From: Saccharopolyspora erythraea NRRL 2338
GTDB lineage: Bacteria; Actinomycetota; Actinomycetes; Mycobacteriales; Pseudonocardiaceae
Length of the DNA stretch: 64,000 nt
Direction: 5' to 3'
Assembly: GCF_000062885.1 (NCBI RefSeq)
Contig: NC_009142.1
Coordinates: forward strand, 7,677,584 to 7,741,583
Shown here: piece after piece, positions 36,730 through 46,961 of the stretch
Layout: each line of letters begins with the position of its first letter
How positions within the stretch are numbered: the first letter of the stretch is position 1
Translations under genes and position numbers: made by a program
Notes under the pieces: generated by a model
What the model was told of the DNA's origin: nothing
Database searches by the model: none
What the model saw: only the letters and a program-made list of their open reading frames with translations

Positions 36730-38021
36730 CGGGCCGCTCCTGCGAGTGCGGGCTCTTCGGTCTTGGTGCACAGCGCGAGGAACTCCTCGCGGAAGTACTT
36801 GATGCCGCTGGTGATCGGGCTGACCGCGCCGTCGCCGAGCGCGCAGAACGAACGGCCGAAGATGTTGTCGCAGACGTCGAGCAGGGTGTCGACGTCCTCC
36901 GGGGTGCCCCGGCCCTCGACCATCCGCTCCAGCACCTGGGCCAGCCAGAAGGTGCCCTCGCGGCAGGGCGTGCACTTGCCGCAGGACTCGTGCTCGTAGA
37001 ACTGGGTCCACTTCATGACCGCCCACGGCACCGAGACGGTCTCGTTGAAGACCATGACCGCGGTCGTGCCGAGCATCGAGCCGGCCTCGGCCGCGCCCTC
37101 GAAGTCCAGCGGGACGTCCAGGTGCTCGGCGGTGAACAGCGGCGTCGACGAGCCGCCGGGCGTCCAGAACTTCAGCGGGATGCCGTCCTTCATGCCGCCC
37201 GCCAGCTCCAGCAGCTCCCGCAGCGTGGTGCCCAGCGGGGCCTCGTACTGCCCGGGCCGCTCGACGTGGCCGGACACCGAGTAGATCTTGGGTCCTGGCG
37301 ACTTCTCGCTGCCCATCAGCCGGAACCAGTCCGAGCCGCCGTTGACGATGTAGGGCACCGAGGCGATGGTCTCGACGTTGTTCACCGTGGTCGGGCACGC
37401 GTAGAGCCCGGCGGCGGCCGGGAACGGCGGCTTGAGCCGGGGCTGGCCGCGCTTGCCCTCCAGCGAGTCCAGCAGCGCCGTCTCCTCGCCGCAGATGTAG
37501 GCGCCGGCGCCGGCGTGCACCACGATGTCGAGGTCGAAGCCGGAGCCGAGGATGTTCTTGCCGAGGTAGCCGGCGGCGTAGGCCTCCCGCACGGCGCTGC
37601 TGAGGCGGCGGATGCAGTGCAGCGCCTCACCGCGCACGTAGATCATGCAGTTGTTGGCACGCATCGCGTAGCTGGCGATGACGCAGCCCTCGATCAGCGA
37701 GTGCGGGTCGGCCATCATCAGCGGGATGTCCTTGCAGGTCCCCGGCTCGCCCTCGTCGGCGTTGATGACCAGGTAGTGCGGCTTGACCGGCTCCTTGGGC
37801 ATGAAGCTCCACTTCACGCCCGCCGGGAACCCGGCACCGCCGCGACCGCGCAGGCCCGCGCCCTTCACGAGCTCGATGAGCTGGTCCGGGTGGGCCTTCA
37901 GCGCCTTGCGCAGCGCGCTGTAGCCCTCGAGCTGCTCGTAGGTCGCCAGCGTCCAGGAGTTCGGTGACAGCCACCGCTTCGTCAGCACCGGGGTCAGCGG
38001 ACTGGGCTTGGATTCGGTCAT
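36726..38021 (-). CDS. nuoF: NADH-quinone oxidoreductase subunit F (NADH/FMN site)
   Basis: Subunit that oxidises NADH and passes electrons through FMN to cluster N3, 431 aa. The NADH loop [18 protein letters not shown] and the FMN region [17 protein letters not shown] are intact, as are [14 protein letters not shown] and the cluster ligands [12 protein letters not shown], with a later Cys in [13 protein letters not shown] 38021 was chosen; GTG 38027 is possible. It starts 8 bp after nuoE. Confidence 0.97.
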   Translation of the reverse strand: MTESKPSPLTPVLTKRWLSPNSWTLATYEQLEGYSALRKALKAHPDQLIELVKGAGLRGRGGAGFPAGVKWSFMPKEPVKPHYLVINADEGEPGTCKDIPLMMADPHSLIEGCVIASYAMRANNCMIYVRGEALHCIRRLSSAVREAYAAGYLGKNILGSGFDLDIVVHAGAGAYICGEETALLDSLEGKRGQPRLKPPFPAAAGLYACPTTVNNVETIASVPYIVNGGSDWFRLMGSEKSPGPKIYSVSGHVERPGQYEAPLGTTLRELLELAGGMKDGIPLKFWTPGGSSTPLFTAEHLDVPLDFEGAAEAGSMLGTTAVMVFNETVSVPWAVMKWTQFYEHESCGKCTPCREGTFWLAQVLERMVEGRGTPEDVDTLLDVCDNIFGRSFCALGDGAVSPITSGIKYFREEFLALCTKTEEPALAGAAR

Positions 38022-38029
38022 GGCCACCC

Positions 38030-38764
38030 TCACTTCTTCTCCGGCAGCGGCGGGAGCTCGGCGTCGTCGGGCATCGCCGGGGCGGTCCAGCCCCGCTCGT
38101 TGGCGATGCGCGCTCCGCGCAACGTCTCCTCCGCCGCCGACGGGCCGTCCACGGTGTCCTCGTAGCTGCCGCCCGGCCGGTCGAAGAACCCGGCGAGCTG
38201 GCGCTCGGCGCCCCGGAAGTCCGACAGCGGTGCGCCCCGCGTCGGCGCGGGCTTCTCCCCGCGCTGCAACGCCTTGACCAGCTCCAGCGCCTTCTCCGGA
38301 GTCTGGTTGTCGTAGTACTCGTAGTTCACCTGGAGTACCGGGCCGAGGTCGCAGGCCGCCAGGCACTCGGCGTGCTCCAGCGTCAGCGAGCCCTCCTCAC
38401 CGGGCGTGCCCGCGGTCTCGTCGTGACCGACGCCGAGGTGCTCGCTGAGCGTCCGGTAGATCGAGTCGCCGCCCAGCGCCGCGCACAGCGTGTTGGTGCA
38501 GACGCTGACCAGGTGCTGCCCGCACGGCTTGCGCTTGTACATCGTGTAGAACGTCGCCACCGCGCTGACCTCGGCGGTGGAGAGGTCGAGCTGCTCGGCG
38601 CAGAACTCGATGCCCTCGGTGCTGACGTGGCCCTGCACCGACTGCACCAGGTGCAGCATCGGCAGCAGCGCCGACCGCGACTCCGGGTAGCGGCCGATGA
38701 TCTGCTTGGCGTCGGCCCGCACGTCCTCGCCGAAGACCGCGCTCGTGTTGCTCATGTCCGTCAC
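38030..38764 (-). CDS. nuoE: NADH-quinone oxidoreductase subunit E
   Basis: Thioredoxin-fold subunit carrying 2Fe-2S cluster N1a next to NuoF, 244 aa. Ligands lie in [14 protein letters not shown] and [18 protein letters not shown]-terminal tail of about 80 residues is hydrophilic. GTG 38764 overlaps the nuoD stop (GTGA) as in other junctions; ATG 38755 is the alternative start. Confidence 0.95.
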   Translation of the reverse strand: MTDMSNTSAVFGEDVRADAKQIIGRYPESRSALLPMLHLVQSVQGHVSTEGIEFCAEQLDLSTAEVSAVATFYTMYKRKPCGQHLVSVCTNTLCAALGGDSIYRTLSEHLGVGHDETAGTPGEEGSLTLEHAECLAACDLGPVLQVNYEYYDNQTPEKALELVKALQRGEKPAPTRGAPLSDFRGAERQLAGFFDRPGGSYEDTVDGPSAAEETLRGARIANERGWTAPAMPDDAELPPLPEKK

Positions 38765-40110
38765 CGGTCCACCCCGCCCATCACCGGGTCGAGCGAGGCG
38801 AGCGAGGCGATCGCGTCCGCCATCAGCCCGCCCTCGACCATCGCCGGAAGCGCCTGCAGGTTCACGAAGCTGGGTTCGCGCACGTGCACCCGCATCGGGC
38901 GGGTGCCGCCGTCGGAGACCACGTGGTAGCCGAGCTCGCCGCGCGGGGACTCGACCGGCACGTAGACCTGGCCGGGCGGCACGTCGAAGCCCTCGGTCAC
39001 CAGCTTGAAGTGGTGGATCAGCGACTCCATCGACTGACCCATGATCTTGCGGACGTGCTCCAGCGAGTTGCCCATGCCGTCGGGTCCGATGGTCAGCTTG
39101 GCCGGCCAGGCGATCTTGGCGTCGGAGACCATCACCGGGCCCGGCTCCATCTTGTCCAGGCACTGCCGGATGATCTTGAGCGACTGGTGCATCTCCTCCA
39201 GCCGCAGCAGGTACCTGGCGTAGCAGTCGGCCCCGGTGCTGGTGGGCACCTCGAACTCGTAGTCCTCGTAGCCGCAGTAGGGCTGCACCTTGCGCAGGTC
39301 CCAGGCCAGCCCGGCCGAGCGCAGCACCGGCCCGGTCACTCCGAGCTGCATGCAGCCGTCCAGCGGCAGGTAACCGACGTCCTTGAGTCGCTGCTTCCAG
39401 ATCGGCTGGCCGGTGAACAGCTTGTCGTAGGAGGGCAGCCGGGAGTCCATCACCTTGATGAAGTCCAGGACCTTCTGCCGGTAGTCCTCGGGCAGGTCCT
39501 GGGCGACCCCGCCGGGGCGGACGAACGCGTGGTTCATCCGCAGGCCGGTGAGGTACTCCAGCAGGTGCAGGACCTCCTCGCGCTCGCGGAAGCCGAAGGT
39601 CATGCCGGTGGTGGCGCCCATCTCCATCGCGCCGGTGGCCAGGAAGACCAGGTGCGAGGCGATCCGGCTGAGCTCCATCAGCATCACCCGGAACGTCTGC
39701 GCCCGCGGCGGCGCCTCGACGCCGAGCAGCTTCTCGACCGCCATGCAGTAGGCGGTCTCGTTGTGCAGCGGCGCGAGGTAGTCCATGCGCGTCACGAACG
39801 TGACGCCCTGGGTCCAGGTGCGGTACTCGACGTTCTTCTCGATGCCGGTGTGCAGGTAGCCGATGACCGAGCGGGCCTTGACGATCGTCTCGCCCTCGAG
39901 CTCGAACACCAGCCGCAGCACGCCGTGCGCGGAAGGGTGCTGCGGGCCGAAGTTGATGACGATCCGCTCCTCGCCCGCGGACTCGTCGATGAACTCGTCC
40001 CAGTCGCCGCCGGTGACCGTGTAGACCCGTCCCTCGGTGGTCTCCCGGGACGACGCCGCGTAGGGATCACCCAGGCCGGCGGCGGGATCGGCCAGTGGTT
40101 CGGTACTCAT
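38761..40110 (-). CDS. nuoD: NADH-quinone oxidoreductase subunit D
   Basis: 49-kDa-type subunit that forms most of the quinone-reduction site, 449 aa. Family sequence includes [20 protein letters not shown] (the loop with the quinone-proximal His), [28 protein letters not shown], and [15 protein letters not shown]. The C-terminus ends DPVMGGVDR, the usual D-x-V-x-G-x-x-D-R. ATG 40110 follows GTGGAG. It starts 43 bp after nuoC. Confidence 0.97.
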   Translation of the reverse strand: MSTEPLADPAAGLGDPYAASSRETTEGRVYTVTGGDWDEFIDESAGEERIVINFGPQHPSAHGVLRLVFELEGETIVKARSVIGYLHTGIEKNVEYRTWTQGVTFVTRMDYLAPLHNETAYCMAVEKLLGVEAPPRAQTFRVMLMELSRIASHLVFLATGAMEMGATTGMTFGFREREEVLHLLEYLTGLRMNHAFVRPGGVAQDLPEDYRQKVLDFIKVMDSRLPSYDKLFTGQPIWKQRLKDVGYLPLDGCMQLGVTGPVLRSAGLAWDLRKVQPYCGYEDYEFEVPTSTGADCYARYLLRLEEMHQSLKIIRQCLDKMEPGPVMVSDAKIAWPAKLTIGPDGMGNSLEHVRKIMGQSMESLIHHFKLVTEGFDVPPGQVYVPVESPRGELGYHVVSDGGTRPMRVHVREPSFVNLQALPAMVEGGLMADAIASLASLDPVMGGVDR

Positions 40111-40153
40111 CTCCACCCCTTCGTGGTGTGGCACTTCGGCCGGGCCGCGTGCG

Positions 40154-40912
40154 TCACGAGTAAGCCCTGCGCTGGTCGGGCGGCGGGATCTCGGCGCCCT
40201 TGTACTCCACGGGGATCCCGCCGAGCGGGTAGTCCTTGCGCTGCGGGTGGCCGTCCCAGTCGTCGGGCATCAGGATGCGGGTGAGCGCGGGGTGCCCGTC
40301 GTAAACGATGCCGAACATGTCGTAGGTCTCCCGCTCCTGGTAGTCGGCGGTCGGGTAGACCTCGACCACCGACGGCACGTGCGGGTCGTCGACGTCCAGC
40401 GCGACCTCCAGCCGGATGCGCCGCCGGTAGGTCATCGACAGCAGGTGGTACACCGAGTGCAGCCGCTGCGGGACCTCCGGCCCGTAGTCCACACCGGACA
40501 CCGACGCGCACATCTCGAAGCGCAGCGCGGGGTCGTCGCGCAGGCTGCGGCAGATCTCCAGCAGGTGGTCGCGGTCGACGTAGAAGGTGATCTCGCCGCG
40601 GTCGACGGTCACCTGCAGCACCGACTCGGCGGGGACGCCGCGCTCGCGCAGAGCGAGGAAGAGGCCGTCGGCCACCTCGTCGAACCACCCGCCGTAGGGG
40701 CGCTCGGCGGGTGCCGGGACGTAGGCCGGCAGCCGCAGGCCGCCGTAGCCGGAGGTGTCACCGGTGCCGCGCACTCCGAACATGCCCTTGCGGGAGCGGC
40801 CGGCGACGAACTCCGCGCTGTCGCCGGTCGGCACGAGGCCACCGGGTCGGTCGGCGCTGGAGCCGGGTTCGCCGGGGTCCGGCGTGGTCTGGTTCTCGGT
40901 CAACGAACTCAC
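40154..40912 (-). CDS. nuoC: NADH-quinone oxidoreductase subunit C
   Basis: 30-kDa-type structural subunit of the hydrophilic arm, 252 aa. The C-terminal signature [20 protein letters not shown] and the run [20 protein letters not shown] are typical. The N-terminal 45 residues are variable and Pro/Gly-rich. GTG 40912 overlaps nuoB by four bases. Confidence 0.96.
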   Translation of the reverse strand: MSSLTENQTTPDPGEPGSSADRPGGLVPTGDSAEFVAGRSRKGMFGVRGTGDTSGYGGLRLPAYVPAPAERPYGGWFDEVADGLFLALRERGVPAESVLQVTVDRGEITFYVDRDHLLEICRSLRDDPALRFEMCASVSGVDYGPEVPQRLHSVYHLLSMTYRRRIRLEVALDVDDPHVPSVVEVYPTADYQERETYDMFGIVYDGHPALTRILMPDDWDGHPQRKDYPLGGIPVEYKGAEIPPPDQRRAYS

Positions 40913-41571
40913 CTGCCCGCGTTGAGCTCTGCGCGCTCTTCGAGAGCGCCCAACGGCTTCTCGGCGCCCATCTCACGTCGTTGCGCCGCCTGCTGGCGCT
41001 CGGCGAGCTTTCGCTGCGAGCGGTTCTTGGGCGCGTAGCGCTCGGAGGACGGGACCAGCTCGGTGCGGGCGCCGCTCTCCAGTCGCAGCGCGGCCCGCTT
41101 GGCGTTGATCGGCTCGTCCATGATCTTGGCGTGCAGCTTGAGGATCGCGTCGAGCAGCATCTCCGGGCGCGGTGGGCAGCCCGGCAGGTACATGTCGACC
41201 GGCACGACGTGGTCGACGCCCTGCACGACGGCGTAGTTGTTGAACATCCCGCCGCTGGAGGCGCACACGCCCATCGCGATCACCCAGCGGGGTTCGGGCA
41301 TCTGGTCGTAGACCTGCCGCAGGACGGGGGCCATCTTGTTGGTCACCCGGCCGGCGACGACCATCAGGTCGGCCTGCCGGGGCGTGGCGGAGAACCGCTC
41401 CATGCCGAACCGGGCGATGTCGTAGCGGGATCCGCCGACGGTCATCATCTCGATCGCGCAGCACGCCAACCCGAAGGCCGCAGGCCACACGGATGTCTTC
41501 CGCGTCCAGTTGACGAGTTTCTCCACGTTGGCCAACAGGATGCCGTTGGGCAGCTTCTCTTCCAGCCCCAT
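40909..41571 (-). CDS. nuoB: NADH-quinone oxidoreductase subunit B (cluster N2)
   Basis: PSST-type subunit carrying the terminal 4Fe-4S cluster N2 that reduces quinone, 220 aa. Ligands are the adjacent pair in [10 protein letters not shown], with later Cys in [14 protein letters not shown] and [14 protein letters not shown] basic C-terminal extension of about 40 residues follows the fold. ATG 41571 begins 28 bp after nuoA. Confidence 0.97.
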   Translation of the reverse strand: MGLEEKLPNGILLANVEKLVNWTRKTSVWPAAFGLACCAIEMMTVGGSRYDIARFGMERFSATPRQADLMVVAGRVTNKMAPVLRQVYDQMPEPRWVIAMGVCASSGGMFNNYAVVQGVDHVVPVDMYLPGCPPRPEMLLDAILKLHAKIMDEPINAKRAALRLESGARTELVPSSERYAPKNRSQRKLAERQQAAQRREMGAEKPLGALEERAELNAGR

Positions 41572-41599
41572 CTCGGCACTCCTTCCCGCGTCGCTGCGG

Positions 41600-41980
41600 C
41601 TAGTTCCAGTCCAGGCCGCCGCGCCGCCACACGTATACGTAGGCGAACCCGACGGTGGCGATGAACAACACGATCTCGACCACGCCGAACAGGCCGAGGG
41701 AGTCCGCGGAGACCGCGAACGGATAGAGGAAGACCATTTCGATGTCGAACAGGATGAACAACATCGCCGTGAGGTAGTAGGCGACCGGCATCCGGCCGCC
41801 GCCGACGACGGGCTGCGGTGACGGCTCGATGCCGCACTCGTAGGCGTCGAGCTTGGCGCGGTTGTACCGGCGGGGGCCCACCAGCGGAGCGATCGCCACG
41901 GAGAACACCGCGAACCCCAGTGCCAACGCGAACATCAGCACCAGCGGGACGTAGGCATCGAGCCCGTACTGGTTGAGCAC
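41600..41980 (-). CDS. nuoA: NADH-quinone oxidoreductase subunit A
   Basis: Three-helix membrane subunit at the quinone-site junction of complex I, 126 aa. It carries the conserved loop [17 protein letters not shown] (Cys/Glu) and [19 protein letters not shown] 41980 follows GGAGGG. It is the first gene of the nuoA-N operon; the promoter must lie in the 140 bp to its right. Confidence 0.96.
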   Translation of the reverse strand: MLNQYGLDAYVPLVLMFALALGFAVFSVAIAPLVGPRRYNRAKLDAYECGIEPSPQPVVGGGRMPVAYYLTAMLFILFDIEMVFLYPFAVSADSLGLFGVVEIVLFIATVGFAYVYVWRRGGLDWN

Positions 41981-42070
41981 CGCACTGCCCTCCTTCGATG
42001 GCCCCCGCCGAGACGGAAATCACGCCACAGCCGTCAGTTGCGCACTCTATGCGGTCGACCGTGTCGGCTC

Positions 42071-42089
42071 AGTAGTGAGGCGAACCTAA
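42071..42089 (-). promoter_or_regulatory. candidate iron-box (IdeR/DmdR-like) upstream of nuoA
   Basis: The 19-mer ending GCGAACCTAA on the plus strand matches 13 of 19 positions of the palindromic actinobacterial iron box (TTAGGTTAGGCTAACCTAA). The right half-site is perfect and the left half is poor. It lies about 90-110 bp upstream of the nuoA GTG, in the only space available for the nuo promoter. The match is by eye. Confidence 0.35.
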
Positions 42090-42142
42090 CTTTATGACTT
42101 GTCACACACGTCCTTCGTGCACATCTGACCAGACTCCCGCCA

Positions 42143-43441
42143 TCAGGCGCTAGGGGTGAGCCGAGTAGTGGCGCTGATCACACGGTCCATGGCGTCACCG
42201 TCCTTGGCGTCGTAGAGATTTGCCAGCAACTTCAACACGAAACGCATGAGCGTGGTCCTGGGTAGACCGTGCTTGGTGGCCATCCGCATCACGGTGGGAT
42301 TGCCAATCAACTTGGTGAAGATGTGGCCCATACGGAAGTAGCCGCCCATCGACTGCGACACCACCCGCGGGTAGCGGCCCAGGGCCTGCTCCCTGGAGTG
42401 CCCTGCGGGCCGGGCCATCGCGTGCACCACGCACTCGGCTGCCAGCCGGGCCGACTCCATGGCGTAGGCGATGCCCTCGCCGTTGAACGGGTTGACCATG
42501 CCGCCGGCGTCCCCGACCAGCAGCAGGCCGTCGCGGTAGTGCGGCACCCGGTTGAAGCCCATGGGCAGCGCGGCGCCGCCGATCCGCCCGGTGGCGTTCT
42601 CCTCCCGGAACCCCCACTCCTCGGGCGTGCCGTCCAGCCACGACCGGAGCAGCTGCCGGTAGTCCGTGTTGCCGTACGCCTTGGACGTCGAAAGGATGCC
42701 GAGCCCGACGTTGACGGTCCCGTCGCCCATGCCGAAGATCCAGCCGTAGCCGGGCAGCAGCGTCGGCTCGGCGGGGTTCGAGCGGTCCCACAGCTCCAGG
42801 TGCGACTCCAGGAAGTCGTCCTTGGTGCGGGGGCTGTCGTAGTAGCGGCGCACCGCCACGCCCATCGGCCGGTCCTCGCGCTTCTGGATGCCCACCGACA
42901 GCGCGAGCCGCGCCGACACCCCGTCGCAGCCCAGCACCAGCGGCGCGCGGTAGGTCACCGGCTCCCGCTCCGGCCCGCTCTTGCCCTCGACACCGACCAC
43001 GCGCCCGGTCCGGTCGTCGGTCACCGCGCCGGTGACCGTGGTGTTCTCCACCATCCGGGCCCCCGCCTGCTTGGCGCACCCGGCGAGCAGGTCGTCGAAG
43101 TCGTTGCGCGGCCGCACCACCCCGTAGGGCGGGAAGTCGGCGAGGCTCGGCCAGTCCAGCTCGACCGTCACGCCGCCCCCGACCACGCGCAGGCCGCGGT
43201 TGTGCAGCCAGCCCGCTTCCTCGCGAGTGTCAACACCCAGGTCGACGAGCTGCTTGACACCGCGCGGCGTGATCCCGTCGCCGCAGACCTTCTCGCGGGG
43301 GAACGTGCTCTTCTCCAGCAGCAGCACGTCCAGGCCCGCCCGGGCCAGGTACGTCGCAGCCGTCGATCCGGCCGGACCCGCACCGACGACGATCACGTCG
43401 GCGTCTTCGTTCGGCCCGCGGCGGCTGGTGGCGCTCGTCAT
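42143..43441 (-). CDS. menJ: geranylgeranyl-reductase-family flavoprotein (MenJ-like)
   Basis: FAD-dependent reductase of 432 aa. The neighbourhood supports a MenJ role: saturating one or more isoprene units of menaquinone, as Rv0561c does in mycobacteria. Visible are the dinucleotide loop VIVVGAGPAGSTAATYLARA, the FAD segment LLLVGDAGGMVNPFNGEGIA, and the family motif KVCGDGITPRGVKQL. ATG 43441 follows GAGGAG. No transmembrane helix is seen, so it is probably membrane-associated. An archaeal-lipid-type geranylgeranyl reductase function is the alternative within the family. Confidence 0.88.
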   Translation of the reverse strand: MTSATSRRGPNEDADVIVVGAGPAGSTAATYLARAGLDVLLLEKSTFPREKVCGDGITPRGVKQLVDLGVDTREEAGWLHNRGLRVVGGGVTVELDWPSLADFPPYGVVRPRNDFDDLLAGCAKQAGARMVENTTVTGAVTDDRTGRVVGVEGKSGPEREPVTYRAPLVLGCDGVSARLALSVGIQKREDRPMGVAVRRYYDSPRTKDDFLESHLELWDRSNPAEPTLLPGYGWIFGMGDGTVNVGLGILSTSKAYGNTDYRQLLRSWLDGTPEEWGFREENATGRIGGAALPMGFNRVPHYRDGLLLVGDAGGMVNPFNGEGIAYAMESARLAAECVVHAMARPAGHSREQALGRYPRVVSQSMGGYFRMGHIFTKLIGNPTVMRMATKHGLPRTTLMRFVLKLLANLYDAKDGDAMDRVISATTRLTPSA

Positions 43442-43493
43442 GACACTCCTCGAATCGTGCTTCGACTCCCCGGGACCCCTTCGGATCCCGCTT

Positions 43494-43507
43494 GTGAACG
43501 AGTTCAC
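43494..43507 (-). promoter_or_regulatory. palindromic operator candidate upstream of menJ
   Basis: Inverted repeat GTGAAC-GA-GTTCAC lies 53 bp upstream of the menJ ATG. In the direction of menJ it reads TTAGTGAACTCGTTCACAA. This is the form of a TetR- or FadR-type operator (for example AGTGAACnnGTTCACT). No regulator gene of that type is in the window. Confidence 0.5.
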
Positions 43508-43699
43508 TAACTCCGAGTCTAAGCCGCGACCAGCCCGCGATCGAGTCCGCGAAATAGGCCAGCCGGGTGACCGTCATCGCAGGTGAAAGGCCTGTTCCGC
43601 CCCACAGAGCACCCCCACCACCACCCCAACGGCGAACGTGACGATCCGAACAGCCGAACGACGGACACCACACGCAACACCAACCACACAGGCACCACA

Positions 43700-44300
43700 A
43701 CCAAAAACGCGGTGCCCGGCTCTCATCCCGTCGACCTGGCGCCAGCCCGATCAGACCGGGTCAAGGGGGCCCGCTCGCTCCCCACCGCAGGCTGCCTCGA
43801 AAAGCCGGCCCCCTTGACGCGGTCTGATAGCCCTCGTGGAGGTCGACGGGATGAGAACCGCCAACCGCCAACCGCAGGATGCCTCGAAAAAACTCATCCC
43901 GGAGACCTGCCGGGGGCTGGGGGCGGCGAGCGCCCCAGAAACCCCAAACCCACCGCGACCCGCATGGCCAGGGTGAGTGGCTCGAAAACCCACGCGCCCC
44001 ACGCTGAAAGTGACCCGCCAGCCCCACTGGATGCGTCGAAATCTCACGCGCCCCCACGCTGAAGGTGACCCGCCAGCCCTACCGGATGCGTCGAAACCCG
44101 CGCGCCCCCGCCCTCAAGGTGACCCGCCAGCCCCACTGGCTGCCTCGAAAACCCGCGCGCCCCCGGCCCTCAAAGCGACCCGCCAGCCCCACTGGCTGCC
44201 CCGAAACCGGCGCACCCCCGCCCTCAAAGCGACCCGCAAGGCCAGGGTGAGTGCCTCGAAAACCCACGCGCCCCCACCACCCAAGGCGACCCGACACCAA
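43700..44300. repeat. about 54-bp tandem repeats between menJ and menG
   Basis: From about 43977 to 44300 roughly six imperfect units follow head to tail. Each contains TCGAAAACCC, then CGCGCCCCC, then GACCCGCCAGCCCCACTGG. Spacing is 53-55 bp. Diverged copies of the TCGAAAA box occur earlier near 43797 and 43886. Read leftward some frames stay open because 54 is divisible by three, giving Gly/Arg/Trp-rich repeats (GLAGRFEGG). They lack a start with a ribosome-binding site and are not called as genes. The whole 43442-44338 interval has no supportable gene. Confidence 0.8.
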
Positions 44301-44338
44301 AGAACCGCCGTCGAAGACCGCCCAGCTGTACCGCTCCC

Positions 44339-45031
44339 TCAGCTCGCCGGCTTGACGGCGCGGTGGACGGCGACGGCGCCGTTGGTGAGGTCGCGCCAGG
44401 CGACCTCGCCCCACCCGGCTTCGGCGATCTTGCCCGCGAGGGCCTTCTGGTCGGGCCAGTCGCGGATCGACTCCGCCAGGTACGTGTACGCGTCCGGGTT
44501 CGAGGCGACCGCGCCCGCCACCAGCGGGAGGATCCGCATCACGTAGAGCATGTAGACCGACCGGAACGGCTTCCAGGTGGGGGTGGAGAACTCGCACACC
44601 ACGAGCCGTCCTCCCGGCCGCACCACGCGGGCCATCTCCCGCAGGCCCGCGACCGTGTCGGTCAGGTTGCGCAGGCCGAACATGATCGTCACCGCGTCGA
44701 AGGACTCGTCGGCGAACGGCAGCCGCAGGGCGTCCGCCGCGACCATGGGCACCTCGCGGTGGCGGCCCGCTTGGAGCATGCCGACCGACAGGTCCGCCGC
44801 GACGCACCAGGCGCCCGAGCGGCCGAACTCGACCGTGGAAACTCCGCTGCCCGCGGCCAGGTCCAGGATGCGCTCGCCGGCCTTCGGCTGGAGGGCGTCG
44901 CGGGTGACGTGGCGCCAGCGCCGGTCCTGGCCGAACGAGATCACCGTGTTGGTCAGGTCGTAGCGTCGCGCGACGCCGTCGAACATCGCGGCGACCTCAC
45001 GCGGGTTCTTGTCCAAACCTGCCCTAGACAC
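44339..45031 (-). CDS. menG: demethylmenaquinone methyltransferase MenG/UbiE
   Basis: Last step of menaquinone synthesis: SAM-dependent C-methylation of demethylmenaquinone. The product is 230 aa. Motifs are [20 protein letters not shown], the SAM loop [36 protein letters not shown] and [16 protein letters not shown]. The start is GTG 45031. It is upstream of menJ in the same direction, though separated by about 900 bp with repeats. Confidence 0.95.
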   Translation of the reverse strand: MSRAGLDKNPREVAAMFDGVARRYDLTNTVISFGQDRRWRHVTRDALQPKAGERILDLAAGSGVSTVEFGRSGAWCVAADLSVGMLQAGRHREVPMVAADALRLPFADESFDAVTIMFGLRNLTDTVAGLREMARVVRPGGRLVVCEFSTPTWKPFRSVYMLYVMRILPLVAGAVASNPDAYTYLAESIRDWPDQKALAGKIAEAGWGEVAWRDLTNGAVAVHRAVKPAS

Positions 45032-45252
45032 GCCGTCAGCCTACGCGGCGCCCCCGGAGGTCAGGCCGCTGCCCGCTCCTCCACCGGGGTCTCCCGCTGC
45101 CCGAAGGTCCGCGCCCGCACCCGCGCTCCCGCGGGCCAGGCCGCTGCCTGCTCCGCCACAGCTCCGCCCGCGAGACACGCACCGCCGCCCGCTCCGCAGA
45201 GCCTCGGCCCGTCAAACCCCGTAAGGCCGTGCCTCAAGCTCCGGCCGCTGCC

Positions 45253-46371
45253 TCAGGCCGCTGCCCGCAGGGGCGTGTCGAGCACCGCGCGGTAGTGGGC
45301 GACCAGCTCGTCGCAGAGCGCCGGCCAGGTGCGGCCCGACACCGCGGTCCGCGCGGCCTGGCCGAACCTGGTGCGCAGCGCGCCGTCGCGCAACGCGTTG
45401 ACCGCGTCGCGCAGGGCCGCCGTGTCGTCCGGCGGCAGCAGGTAGCCGGTGCGGCCGGGCAGCACCAGGTCCCTGGGGCCGCCCGCGTCCGGTGCGACCA
45501 CCGCGACGCCGGAGGCCATCGCCTCCTGCACGGCCTGGCAGAACGTCTCGTATGGCCCGGTGTGCACGAAGACGTCGAGGCTGGCGTAGATGCGTGCCAG
45601 CTCCTCGCCGGTGCGCAGGCCGAGGAAGGCGGCGCCGGGCAGTGCCTCTTCGAGCGACGCGCGCTGCGGTCCGTCGCCGACCACGACCACCCGCACACCC
45701 GGCATGTCGTTTAGCACCGCGAGCTTCTCGATGTGCTTCTCCGGGGCGAGCCTGCCGACGTAGCCGACCAGCAGTTCGCCGTTGGGAGCCAGTTCGTCGT
45801 GCAGCGCTTCGTCCCGGTGGCGGGGGGAGAACCGGGCGGTGTCGACTCCGCGGCCCCAGCGGTGCACGCGAGGGACGCCGTGGTTCCGCAGGGCATCGAC
45901 GGCCCAGCTCGAGGGTGCGAGGGTGCGGTCGGCGCCGCTGTGCAGCCTGCGCGTCCAGCGCCAGGCCGCGCGGGCGGTCAGGCCCAGGCCGTAGGACTCC
46001 GCGAAGCCCGCGACGTCGGTCTGGTACACCGCGACCGTAGGCACGCCGAGCTTGCGGGCGGCGGCGAGGCCGCGGGCACCGACGACGAACGGCGACGCCA
46101 GGTGCACGACGTCGGGCTGGAACTCGTGCAGCGACTGCACGAGCCTGCGGGTGGGGAAGCCGATGGGCAGCGAGGAGACCACCGGCAGGTCGACGGCGGG
46201 CAGCCGCACCACCGGGGTGCCCGCGTGTTCGGCCGGGCCCGCGCCGGGAGCGACCACCAGCGCGGAATCCCCGCGGTGGCGCAGGTGCTCCAGAACCCGC
46301 AGCACCGAGTTGGTCACTCCGTTGACCTGGGGCAGGAAGCTTTCGGTGACGATAGCGATCCGCACGCTCAT
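45253..46371 (-). CDS. mgtA: GT4-family glycosyltransferase, MgtA-like mannosyltransferase
   Basis: Retaining GT-B glycosyltransferase of 372 aa. Its position next to menG matches mycobacterial mgtA (Rv0557), which transfers mannose from GDP-mannose to a glycolipid anchor. It starts MSVRIAIVTESFLPQVNGV at ATG 46371. It shows VGYVGRLAPEKHIEKLAVL and the donor-site E-x7-E region EAMASGVAVVAPDAGGPRDL. The acceptor is inferred only. A capsular or phosphatidylinositol mannosyltransferase is the alternative. A gap of about 220 bp with no gene separates it from menG. Confidence 0.85.
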   Translation of the reverse strand: MSVRIAIVTESFLPQVNGVTNSVLRVLEHLRHRGDSALVVAPGAGPAEHAGTPVVRLPAVDLPVVSSLPIGFPTRRLVQSLHEFQPDVVHLASPFVVGARGLAAARKLGVPTVAVYQTDVAGFAESYGLGLTARAAWRWTRRLHSGADRTLAPSSWAVDALRNHGVPRVHRWGRGVDTARFSPRHRDEALHDELAPNGELLVGYVGRLAPEKHIEKLAVLNDMPGVRVVVVGDGPQRASLEEALPGAAFLGLRTGEELARIYASLDVFVHTGPYETFCQAVQEAMASGVAVVAPDAGGPRDLVLPGRTGYLLPPDDTAALRDAVNALRDGALRTRFGQAARTAVSGRTWPALCDELVAHYRAVLDTPLRAAA

Positions 46372-46961
46372 ACCGTCCCGGGCCGGACCGGCGATCAGAC
46401 GACCGCAACATGACGGGTGCCCCAACTGCAACCGAAGACACCCCCAACACGCCGGCCGCCCCACCAGCGGCCACCTCCGTTGAGCCGACCGCCCACCGCC
46501 AGGAAGCGCTCCGCCGCGCCGACCACCGCCGCCGGGAGGCGCCCTGCCAAGCCGGCCGCCCACCGCCGGGAAACGCGCCGCCAAGCCGACCAGCCACCGC
46601 AACAGCCACCCGCCACCGCTCACCACCACAACCGGCAGTCCCCCAAACCTCCGGCCGCCAACGCCCGCCACCAGGCACACCCGCACCCGCCTCCGCCATC
46701 GCCAACGTCACACCAGCGCGAAACCCGAACCGCCCACCGCAAGCGCCCCGCTCGGGTAGCGTTCCGCTGGCCTCGGGCCCGCCACCAACCCCGTCCGCAC
46801 CGAACCCGCCCGCTCCCCGTTCGGCCGTTTTCCCCCATACCGTCCGGAAAACCCGCTCGCCGGGCGGTCGCGGAGAGCTCCCGGAAACGTGACCTGCTCA
46901 TCCCCCGCCGTCCACCTGCACGTAGCGCTGCGGACACCGAGCGCGATGACGCTGAGGCGGC
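46372..46961. other. 590-bp gene-free intergenic region
   Basis: The region lies between the divergent mannosyltransferase and inositol-phosphatase-like genes. It is C-rich and low in complexity, with loosely repeated CCGCCACCGC and CCGGCCGCC segments. Open frames across it have no ribosome-binding site or recognisable protein. It must contain both promoters. Confidence 0.5.

Noticed and set aside
43751-44807. Minus-strand open frames with WGWRVT-type repeats
   Set aside because: They arise from the 54-bp repeat and extend into menG in the wrong frame.
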